Shown here one piece after another: positions 10,726 to 21,786 of a DNA stretch of 64,000 nt (its first letter is position 1; each line of letters opens with the position of its first letter). The translations under genes were made by a program, and so were the position numbers. The stretch lies in assembly GCA_964020085.1 (NCBI GenBank), contig OZ026607.1, forward strand, positions 1,568,103-1,632,102, read 5' to 3'. The notes under the pieces were generated by a model. The model ran no database searches, was not told the origin of the DNA, and saw only the letters and a program-made list of their open reading frames with translations. Source of the DNA: Micromussa lordhowensis. Lineage: Eukaryota; Cnidaria; Anthozoa; Scleractinia; Lobophylliidae.

Positions 10726-12797
10726 GTGAGTCATTGCCTTGTTGATTTCAAAGCAAGTATGACGCCACAGGACCCGAATCTTCACCGTAATTTTCGATGT
10801 ACCGTGCTAAATGTATGTGTGAAACAACATCGCATTTCAGTACTTGTTCAAGGAACGGTATTTACACTTTCACGGGTACATTTTGCTGTACCGATTCAAT
10901 CTTTTGACAAGGAAAAACCCTTAAAAAAAAACCAATATTTGCTTTCAAATATTTGACTACCCGAGCCCCATGTGTGACGTATTCCCGTGCCTTCAGGCAT
11001 GCAATTCAGGGGTTTTAAAACTGGTAATAGCGTTTTATATTCAGTGCATGGTCATAAAGATATTTCATGGCAAAAGTAATGTCTGGAAAGCACCTACTTG
11101 TAAGTTGATATTTCTTGATTTCCTGTCATAACCAGTTCTATTATTCGTGATTACTGCGCGGTCTTCCGATTTTGTTATCACTCGTATGATTACAGACCGA
11201 ATTGAACTAAACTCAGTCCTATTACCATTACTTATTACAATTTATGGCACACTAAAACAGAAGCCAAAGGATGAAATACAAAAGAGTCAAAGACCCACAT
11301 TAAAGCAAAACACCAATGGTACTAAAAAGAAAAAAATTGAATTATACTAATAATAAATATTGGATATCAAAAAAAAAGAAAAATATTCGAAGAATATACT
11401 AATCCTTAAAAAAAAAAACTTTTTGACTAAAGCTTTAAAAAAATTTACACTTGTTGCCTCACGAATGGAAAGGGGAAGGGAGTTCCATGTTCCCAAAACT
11501 CTATGAAAAAAGTGTATTTAAGAACATTCGTTGTTGCATATCTCATCATTAGAGTTAACTTATCATTGTGCCTAAATGAATAGTGATCAGTTTCCTTATA
11601 GAAATCTACATAAGGTTCAACATCAATATCAATTATTCCATGAAGAGCTTTATATAATAAGTAACATCAGCTAACAATCGCCTCTTTTCCAGTGATAACA
11701 AATTTAATTTCTTTAGGCGGCCAGCATAGCAGTCCTCAGTCCTTAAGATAAATTTAGTTGAACTTTCTCCAACTTTTCCATGCCCTTTTCGGTGCAAAGG
11801 GACCATATTACAGAGCAGTATTAAAGCCTGTTTATCTGGAAATCCCCTGCAACGTGAGTAGGATCCACGTGTGGGAGAATACAGTGTGTTTGTTACTATA
11901 TACTAATTATCAAAACAAACCAAAAGAATACAAAACCCAACCACAACAAGCAAAAGAGTGACAATGAGCCCATCAGATCTCAAAGGAAATCCGTGCAGGC
12001 GCTGTGAAGCGCGGGAAACGAGCGCTCCTCATTTGTTGAAAAATTCGAATGGTTAATGTGATTGGTTAGAATGTATTACACTGAAATATATTTGGAGAAA
12101 ATCGCCTCAAATTAAACTTTTCACTTAATATTGTGTAAAAAGGATCAAATATAATGATAATACCGTGGTTACTTGGAATTCTATTTTGTGTCAAAGTCGA
12201 CCTAGTTTCCCAGTCTTTAACATTTAAAGACGCCTTTAAAGACTTTTTAAAGAGAAATGCCACATCTCTGAGAACCATTATATTATTCTACTAAATTCGC
12301 ATCAGGCAACTCCTCAGCGCTCCACGCAAATCGCCACACCTTGTTAGCCCTCGATGCAGACAGAAATTTCTCGCGTTTTGGACGCAGGCCAAACTACATG
12401 CCTATCAAGCTGAAGAGGTTTCGTTACAGTTTCGTTTCAGTTTCGTTTCATTCGAAGCAGAAAACCAAGTCTGCCGTCTGTAACGGTTGCCAGTCACGAA
12501 TTTTGTTTTTAGTATGTGTACCGGCCATATTTAGTCTATCGTGCAAACTGTTTGATTCACCCCCAAATGACAAATATAACAAAAGTTACTCGACTAAGTA
12601 CTACAAAAAGTACTTTGTACAAAACACGATAGAAGAAAATCAATCCTAAATCAAACCTCAAAATACGAAACTCACTTGCGATTTCAGTTGTGCTCTTACT
12701 GCAACATCGTTCCCAGGGTCCCTTTCAGACGAAATAAAAGGAATTGAACTATTTTAGTTTCATCATTGCTAGCTGGGACAGCAAGACAACGAGAACT

Positions 12798-12858
12798 ATG
12801 AAGCGGAGCAAGATCTTTGGTCTTGTTTTCTTTTCTCCATGTATCTTCTTCAGTTACG
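12798..12858 (+). CDS. Signal-peptide first exon, direct copy 3
   Basis: 61-nt coding exon with ATG at 12,798 and donor GTGAGT. One base difference changes the second Ser of FFSS to Pro, giving MKRSKIFGLVFFSPCIFFSY plus one base. A proline in the hydrophobic core may weaken but need not abolish signal function. Phase and length match the other copies. Confidence 0.6.
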
Positions 12859-14447
12859 GTGAGTCATTGCCTTGTTCATTTCAAAGCAAGTATGACGCCA
12901 CAGGACCCGAATCTTCACCGTAATTTTCGATGTACCGTGCTAAATGTATGTGTGAAACAACATCGCATTTCAGTACTTGTTCAAGGAACGGTATTTACAC
13001 TTTCACGGGTACATTTTGCTGTACCGATTCAATCTTTTGACAAGGAAAAACCCTTAAAAAAAAACCAATATTTGCTTTCAAATATTTGACTACCCGAGCC
13101 CCATGTGTGACGTATTCCCGTGCCTTCAGGCATGCAATTCAGGGGTTTTAAAACTGGTAATAGCGCTTTATATTCAGTGCATGGTCATAAAGATATTTCA
13201 TGGCAAAAGTAATGTCTGGAAAGCACCTACTTGTAAGTTGATATTTCTTGATTTCCTGTCATAACCAATTCTATTATTCGTGATTACTGCGCGGTCTTCC
13301 GATTTTGTTATCACTCGTATGATTACAGACCGAATTGAACTAAACTCAGTCCTATTACCATTACTTATTACAATGTATGGCACACGTAAACAGAAGCCAA
13401 AGGATGAAATGCAAAAGACCATATTAAACCCCATATTAAAGCAAAACACCAATGGTACTAAAAAGAAAAAAATTGAATTCTAGTGATAATAAATATTGGA
13501 TATCAAAAAAAGAAAAATATTCGAAGAATATACTAATCCATAGAAAAACTTTTTGACTAAAGCTTTAAAAGAATTTACACTTATTGCCTCACGAATGGAA
13601 AGGGGAAGGGAGTTCCATGTTCCCACAACTCTATGAAAAAAGTGTATTTAAAATTAAACTTCTCACTTAAGATTGTGTAAAAAGGATCAAATATAATGAT
13701 AATACTAGGGTATCTAAAAGATAGTAATGCTGCGGAACATTCTGTTTATAGTGACATATTCTACGCAGTGATTTATCTATCTGCGCATGCCAAGACTTGC
13801 AGTAACATTTATTTCTCAAAGTAGTGTCAAACTGTGCTGTGTAACTTAAAATCTGTCGTTGTATGCATCAACTTCATGCATGATGACGAATCGATGGCGA
13901 GGTGTGACAAAAAAGCACATAGTGATCTGAACTATGTTTGGACATTAAAACGATACACATCAACCTTCCCTTTACCAGATCGCGAAAATCGATACATGTG
14001 GAAATTGTAGGAGCAGAAATCTAAATTCTGTACTGGTACGCATTAAATGTCTCTAGAATGTTGACAGACTGTGCCGAGGACGCGTCCATCGCGATGTGTG
14101 AAAATGCTAATAACGCTTCAGCTTTAATTCATGTTTGGATGAATAGATCGCAGCATATATGAAATTAGCGTGTTGTACGGTTTTCGTATTTTTAATTATT
14201 CTACAAGCTTTGGTAACGACGATTTCTGTTCATTCACGAATTCGACCAAGGAGGCGAGACTGCTAAGAAATGAAGAAGTTAAAATTAAGTTGTCACAATT
14301 TATCATCCAGATTTACAAACTTTCACTGACTGTATTAAGGACAAAAGTAAGAGTTGTGAAAGTCAAGCAAGATCTCCTTCACATCGTTTCACAGGCAAAT
14401 CAGAGCAAAACAAACCACTAATGTATCTCATTGAAATCTACGCGAAT

Positions 14448-14645
14448 AGACCTCTTTAGCTTGGGCAGTTTGTTTTCCCATTTCAGACCATGTGATGATA
14501 CTCTTGAGAATTCTTGCTTTCAAATTTTTAAATAGTCATGTGCATATGAATGAATAACTTTTAGATGGATAAAAGAACTATTCTCTGGAGAATATCACAT
14601 GGTCTGAAATGGGAAAGCGAACTGCCCAAGCTAAAGAGGTCTATT
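14448..14645. mobile_element. 197-bp MITE present in unit II only
   Basis: Inverted termini TAGACCTCTTTAGCTTGGGC and the complement of GCCCAAGCTAAAGAGGTCTA enclose about 200 bp; the arms extend about 50 bp with few mismatches (TTTCCCATTTCAGACCATGTG region). Unit I at about 9,818 has the undisturbed sequence CTACGCGAATTAAGACGACGG where unit II is interrupted after CTACGCGAA. That empty site shows insertion after duplication, or a precise loss in unit I. Confidence 0.75.
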
Positions 14646-15386
14646 AAGAGGACGGCTCGACGGTGTGACATCCTCGTGTTGTTCGTGGCGCAATGCACTC
14701 TGATAAAAAGTGACGCGGTGCACTCTGGTTAAATGCAATGCATTCTGGTAAAAAGTGATGAATTCGAGAATTCGTATCTCCTTCTATATATTCTTTTTAA
14801 ATCCTGTTTATGTTGCTGCTCGCTCGCTACGCAGCAACCATGGTTACTTGGAATTCTGTTTTGTGTCAAAGTCGACCTAGTTTCCCAGTCTTTAACATTT
14901 AAAGACGCCTTAAAAGACTTTTTAAAGAGAAATGCCACATCTCTGAGAACCATTATATTATTCTACTAAATTCGCATCAGGCAACTCCTCAGCGCTCGAC
15001 GCAAATCGCCACACCTTGTTAGCCCTCGATGCAGACAGAAATGTCTCGCGTCTTGGACGCAGGCCAAACTACATGCCTATCAAGCTGAAGAGGTTTCGTT
15101 TCAGTTTCGTTTCATTCGAAGCAGCAAAACATGTTCGCTGTCTGTAACGGTTGCCAGTCACGAATTTTGTTTTTAGTATGTGTACCGGCCATATTTAGTC
15201 TATCGTGCAAACTGTTTCATTCACCCCCAAATGACAAATATAACAAAAATTACTCGACTAAGTACTACAAAAAGTACTTTGTACTAGAAGAAAATCATTT
15301 CTAAATCAAACCTCAAAATACGAAACTCACTTGCGATTTCAGTTGTGCTCTTACTGCAACATCGTTCCCAGGGTCCCTTTCAGGCG

Positions 15387-15396
15387 AAATAAAAGG
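15387..15396 (+). promoter_or_regulatory. TATA-like box upstream of exon 1 (proximal copy)
   Basis: AAATAAAAGG lies 57 bp before the ATG at 15,453. The same box is kept at the same distance in the other three plus-strand copies and altered in the inverted copy. Just upstream, CGTTCCCAGGGTCCCTTTC resembles the end of a dispersed MITE. The TATA assignment rests on position and sequence only. Confidence 0.4.
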
Positions 15397-15452
15397 AATT
15401 GAACTATTTTAGTTTCATCATTGCTAGCTGGAACAGCAAGACAACGAGAACT

Positions 15453-18400
15453 ATGAAGCGGAGCAAGATCTTTGGTCTTGTTTTCTTTTCTTCATGTATC
15501 TTCTTCAATTACGGTGAGTCATTGCCTTGTTGATTTCAAAGCAAGTATGACGCCACAGGACCCGAATCTTCACCGTAATTTTCGATGTACCGTGCTAAAT
15601 TTATGTGTGAAGCAACATCGCATTTCAGTACTTGTTCAAGGAACGGTATTTACACTTTCACAGGTACATTTTGTTGTACCGATTCAATCTTCTGACAAGG
15701 AAACACCCTTAAAAAAACTCGCAATATTTGCTTTCAAAATTTGACAACCCGAGCCCCATGTGTGATGTATTCCCGTGCCTTCAGGCATGCAATTCAGGGG
15801 TTTTAAAACTGGTTATAGCGTTTCATATTCAGTGGTCATAAAAATATTTCATGGCAAAAGTAATGTCTGGAAAGCACCTATTTGTAAGTTGATATTTCTT
15901 GATTTCCTGTCATAACCAATTCTATTATCCATGATTACTGCGCGGTCGTCCGATTTTGTTATCACTCGTATGATTACAAACCGAATTGGACTAAACTCAG
16001 TCCTATTACCATTACTTATTACAATGTATGGCGCACTAAAACAGAAGCCAAAGGATGAAATGCAAAAGAGTCAAAGACTCCAGTATTAAAGCAAAACACC
16101 AATGGTACTACAAAGGAAAAAAATTGAATTATAGTAATAATAAATATTGGATATCAAAAAAAAAAGAAAAATATTCGAAGAATATACTAATCCGTAAAAA
16201 ACGTTTTGACTAAAGCTTTAAAAGAATTTACACTTGTTGTCTCACGAATGGAAAGGGGAAGGGAGTTCCATGTTTCCACAACTCTATGAAAAAAGTGTAT
16301 TTAAGAACATTCGTTGTTGCATATCTCATATTTAGAGTTAACTTATCATTGTGTCTAAATGAATAGTGATCAGTTTCCTTATAGAAATCTACATAAGGTT
16401 CAACATCAATATCAATTATTTCGTGAAGAGCTTTATATAAAAAGTAACATCAGCTAACAATCGCCTCTTTTCCAGTGATAACAAATTTAATTTCTTTAGG
16501 CGGCCAGCATAGCAGTCATCAGTCCTTAAGATCAATTTAGTTGAACTTTCTCCAACTTTTCAATGCCCTTTTTGGTGTAAGGGGACCTTATTACAGAGCA
16601 GTATTAAGGCCTGTTTATCTGGAAATCCCCTGCAACGTGAGTAGGATCCACGCGTGGGAGAATACAGTGTGTTTGTTACTATATACTAATTGTCAAAACA
16701 AACCAAAAGAATACAAAACCCAACCACAACAAGCAAAAGAGTGACAATGAGCCCATCAGATCTCAAAGGAAATCCGTGCAGGCGCTGCGAAGCGCGGGAA
16801 ACGAGCGCTCCTTATTGGTTGAAAAAAATTGAATGGTTAATGTGATTGGTTAGAATGTATTACACTGAAATGACTTGAATCTTTCTCGTTATTTAGCCTT
16901 TGAGGATGAAGTTCTAGTGATTAACAGTGACCTTGGTGATCTCCAATTCGATCCATTGGATCCCATTCATTTTGGTAAGTAAAGTAGATCTGTCAATTTG
17001 ACCCAGTTTTTAAACGCTTGCCGCCATTTTTGGTAATTATATTTTCTTTATTGACAGCTAATGAAGAGCAGAGGGTTTCTGTAGTTGAACGTGCTATCCC
17101 AAGTCACACAGCGGCCCGAGTGCGACGTCAAGTATTTGTGACAGACGGAGGGATTAAGGTCCAGAACCTCACCGCCAAGCAAGACTGTGATGGTATTCTA
17201 CTGCAGTGGAATAGGCTCAACCTACCATTCAGGTAGGCTGCGAGACTCATTTTTAACTTGCCTAAGGACATGGCGTCGGCAGAAGTCCTAGAACGAGCGC
17301 AATGGTTCACCCACCTTTTCCATTTTCCACTGCTGTTTTTATCTGTATACAAGAGGCGTATCATGATAGATTACCAAATATTGTAAGTGAAAATATTATA
17401 AAGAAGCGGGTCTCAAGTTATTCACTGGCTCGGGTAAGCGACTCCTTGTAGTGTTAGTTCCGCGCCTTAGTTCTCGCTAAGCGAAAGATTCTGTGGCGTA
17501 CAGAGGTTTCAATCCTGTGGAATACTGTAACATACAAACAAAATGGCCTGGTGAATAGCACTCCATATAGTGACTTAAAGCTTCAGACATTTTTAATGAC
17601 TTTAATTTCAAGGTGTCCGTCCACTGCACTTGTAGTTTTAGATTTGAGAAGTTTGTTATACTAGTTATAATTTCTTTGCTTTTAGTTCAAAGGACCCCAC
17701 AAGCTTCTTAGCTTTATTTCTTATCGTTTTAAAATAAAGACTATCCACCGGTATCCAAGTTTTCGTCCTGCTCCCGTGAACAGCGGCCATTGTATTTCTC
17801 CTCTCTGATTTTTCACATTTCTTCTATATCCTGTGTTTCAGGCAAGGGAAACGCACATCTAATGGGGAATTTAAACACTTCAATATTTATCGGAGCACGG
17901 GGTTTTTTGACAATGTCTTGGGTATGACGCCTTACGTGTCCGGTGAGCAGGACCAGTCCCTGCAGAACCCGGGTAAAATCAACTACAAGGTCATGTACCC
18001 CCCCGGTAATATGGAACTTTATTATGCTGTGACTGTGGTGGATGGAGAGGGGCAGGAGGAGAAAGCCGTGGAAGCTAAAATGGTATTTAAAAATATCTAG
18101 GATCCGTTCCAGAATTGATCATAATAAAATTGAATAAAGCGTTCTCCGGTAAAAAAAAAAACAACGTGTTAAAGGTTCGAACGTTGGAAAACACGCATGG
18201 ACTTTTGATCACTAACTGACTTTGACAACTCTACGATCATTGACAAAGGAAACAGTCGCACCAGAAAAATACTGGAATCATAGCACACGACTGAGACTGT
18301 GGAGGCTGACAACGATTCATGCCCACTCCCGAGACAATATAACATTCTTTTAAACAAACATTAATTTTAGCATTTTCAACATTCTTCCTAACATTCTTTT

Positions 18401-21400
18401 TTACGTGTATTTTTAATATCTGCGAATTACTCTCTATATTCAAATTTGTACGTTTCATTTTATTTACATTTTTATCCGCCCAAGACAGTAGACTGGTTGT
18501 CGAATGCTAATATTTGTAATAATATTTACCAGAGAATGCTTTATTCAACTTTATTAAAAACGTACATTGTTGAAACGTGATCGTAAATTTAAAAAGTCAT
18601 ATGATCAGCCGATATATGCAGTATTAAAGTTATGCAAGGTTTCTTGTCTTTTAATTTCATGAAAAAGAACACCATGCCTTGACCTTTTCCCCCAGCTCAA
18701 GCAAATCTCAAAGTTATCTAAGCCCTTTTAGTCCCAAGATTGATTGAAACCAACTTTCTCCCTGTAATACCAATACGCATGTAATGAGAGTTTACAAAAT
18801 GATCATTATTGACCAACTGTCTCGATAGTTGAAGCATTTCTCTTAATTAGATTCGTGAGAAATGGATGGAGATCATTAAGGAGAATTTTCATTTTAACGA
18901 CGTGGTTTAAAGGGTATTGTTGCTTTCTATGATTGTTAATTGTAATGTCTCGTTTCGCAGGCCGTTTTTGTAGGAGCAACGAAAACGTCAGGACCATTGT
19001 TTAAGATTGTTCCAGAATTCCTTAGTCGTCAAGGAAAGGCTTTACATCACAGCACCGCATGGAATTCCAACAGAAACGAATATCTTGTAGCATTTGATTT
19101 TGATGTTGACAGTGATGATCTCCCCGATCATCTCTATGCCTTGAGACTTGATACGCTTGGTGGGATTATGGACAGGACAATGCTGAATTTCACTGCTAAT
19201 CTCAACAAGGAAGCAGGTGGTTTATACTGAATCGTCACAATCATGTTGTTTTAATAACATATCAAATACGAAAGGCAGTGTTTCATCACATTTGCAAGCA
19301 AGGGAATTAGAGTTGATTGTACTAATCCAGCGGATTATTTCACCAATTTCGAGGGCTTGGAATTGGAACGAAACTGTCTCGATTTCTTGATCAATCTCTG
19401 CAATGACCTGGAAACCTCAGTTTTAAAATTGGAAACGTCTTACCAATACATTTCCAAACGCTCCACTGACAATTCCCTCTATGAGACGTGCCTGCAGGGA
19501 ATCATAAGTTACAATATTTAAAGAAGAAGCCACATCAGCCTTAGTTGGTTTTTCTGCAGGTCCTCTATCCTGGTCGAATTGGAATTTGGAGATGTTGGTT
19601 TTTGTGGAAGAAAGAAATCGGAGAACCCGGAAAAAAACTCTCGGAGTAAGGAGAGAACCAACAACAAACTCTACCCACTTATGGCACCGGGCCGGAATCG
19701 AACATTGATGGGAGGCGAGAGCTCTTACCACTGCACCATCCTTGCACCCCATCATGGTTCCCTGTAGGCACGTCTTATAGAGCGAATTTGTCATTATTTC
19801 CTTGCTGAACTAAAATGTTTTTTTATAAAAAGCGAATTTTCTTTTTTGTTTATTGTAAATACCCGAAGACAGGGTAGACACCACTGCTTCCTGGCACTGA
19901 GATTTCCGAGCGATTAATTTTAGCCCCAGTATCTTATTAACACTCAAATTTATATACGTGTAATAAAGTGGCTAATGCCATTAAACAGTGCGCAATACAC
20001 TTTTAAGGTGTAGAGCTTTGAATAAGAAGATATAACGAAGAGACAAAATTCCCTGTTACTCCGAGTTTCGTGCTCACGCACTCATCAGACAGTATTTATA
20101 TAACTTTTTTCTTTGAAATTCTCAGGAAACCAAGGCTGGCCTTCTGTAGCTTACAACATCAAGACTGACGAATACATGATCGTTTTCCAGTTTCGCAGCG
20201 GTGTCACACAGTACTTTAACAACAAATATATCATTATCAGCCAGAGAGTGTTGAGCTCACAGACCGAGAGGGCGGCCTCGCCTTCTCTCCTCCTGAGGGG
20301 TACCGGGAAGGGAGGGCCAAAAGCCTGGGTCGACACAATGAATCCTATCATCAAGTACAACAGTGCCACAGGTAGGCGCGTGTGTCGGTTAGTCTTAAGA
20401 ATGTCAGCGTATCAGCTACATGTAGCTTGCTTGATAGCTTGTGAAAGAGCGATCTTTGATGATCATTGTCTACATTTTTCCTTATTAATATACTACTTTG
20501 CACAGAGCAGGCGTTATGCTAGACGTAAATTGACTCCAAACATTAAAAGGGTTTGTAAAACTTAGTAGATGGTGAACTTTTTTGCTGTTTGGATGTAAAA
20601 TTCAGGGAAAAATTGGCTTACAAAAACTGCAGATTCCTTGACACACGTAATCATGCTGTGCCTTTCAATATTCAGAGTTGATATTATGTTAGTTTGATCA
20701 GAAATTTAATCGCTGATGCTACTGAAGCAAACATTGTACTTAAACAAAGACACCCCTATATAAAGTATACAACAAATGATTTTTATTAATTTTTTTTTTA
20801 AGGCGGTTATGTGGGAGCTGTCGTATTGGAAGAAAACCGCAAACAGGTGGTTGGCGTGTTCGTAGACCCCAAAGGCAAATTTCTGAAGTCGGATTCTATC
20901 TGTTCCTTCAAAGCAAATGCTTACGAGCCCAATATCTTTTTCGATTCGAAGAGAGACGAAATCTTTTTCACCTGCACCGTAGAGGATAGAGAGATCCCTT
21001 TCGCCGGCGATTACGATGTGGTTATTGGCAGTGGGACAGGGATGAAGGGGGTGGATATTAGCTGTACCTTCAAAGGGAATTCTTACAAGCCCAAAATCTT
21101 TCATGATTTGAAGACAGACAAAGTCTATTACAGCTGCACAAGGAAGGAGATAGAGATGGATGGGATCGCTTTCGCCGATTCTGATTTGAAGTCGGGCGTT
21201 CGTAGGGTGGTTCTTACGAAACGGGACAGTAACGGGGAACATGCAGCTAATACAGAGAAGAAGAAAACAAAGAACTTTGTTGGTTATACCAACAACACGC
21301 TTGCAAGGACAACTGGGTACTACAATGAACTCACTGACAGGTAAATTATCCCGGATGTCTTTCGACTTAAGCCCTTAGCTGTCCAAACCTAAAATGTTTG

Positions 21401-21752
21401 GCAATCAAACACTGTTTGGCTACCAAACGTTTTCCTGTTTGAACACCTTTTTTAATCGTGATGTGAGTATATATGAATTAATTCATATATTTGAACACTG
21501 CGGTTATAGATGAAAGTGAAGAATGATCATCGCAGTCAATTTTCCAATTGGCTTCTTTCCAGTTGCTTAAATTGGAAAATTCACTGCGATGATCATTCTT
21601 CACTTTCATCTATAACCGCAGTTCAAATATATGAATTATTTCATATATACTTACATCATTTCCATCCTCATGGGAAGATATGAACTCAACAAATTGACCT
21701 CGCTTCCAATGTGTGGCTTCATAACTCGGTGGTAGAGCATCGCACCGGTATC

Positions 21753-21786
<34 letters not shown>

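Larger units (their letters stand above)
7095..12087 (+). repeat. Higher-order tandem duplication, unit I
   Basis: This unit of about 5 kb contains a short promoter/exon-1 sub-copy (7,095-8,690), a spacer (8,690-9,900) and a longer promoter/exon-1 sub-copy (about 10,018-12,087). The same sequence of parts repeats from 12,088 to about 16,870. The junction at 12,087/12,088 is abrupt: ATTACACTGAAAT is followed directly by ATTTGGAGAAAATCGCC, which also opens unit I near 7,100. In unit II the matching ATTACACTGAAAT continues into exon 2. Differences between units include a SINE-like insertion at 9,200-9,549 and a MITE at 14,448-14,645. Confidence 0.8.
12088..16870 (+). repeat. Higher-order tandem duplication, unit II
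   Basis: Second copy of the roughly 5-kb unit: sub-copy with exon 1 at 12,798, spacer 13,690-14,730, sub-copy with exon 1 at 15,453, then exon 2 at 16,897. Similarity to unit I is high over most of its length, including the non-coding spacer (for example TAGGGTATCTAAAAGATAG at about 8,722 and 13,706). The high identity of introns and spacers points to recent duplication or gene conversion. A collapsed or expanded assembly cannot be excluded from one sequence. Confidence 0.78.

Noticed and set aside
7834..16744. Recurrent open frames in the duplicated units (for example those starting MVLFSFLHVSSS or MITARSSDF)
   Set aside because: They are out of frame with, or downstream of, the signal-peptide exon and repeat only because the DNA is duplicated. 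Substitutions and stops do not respect the frames.
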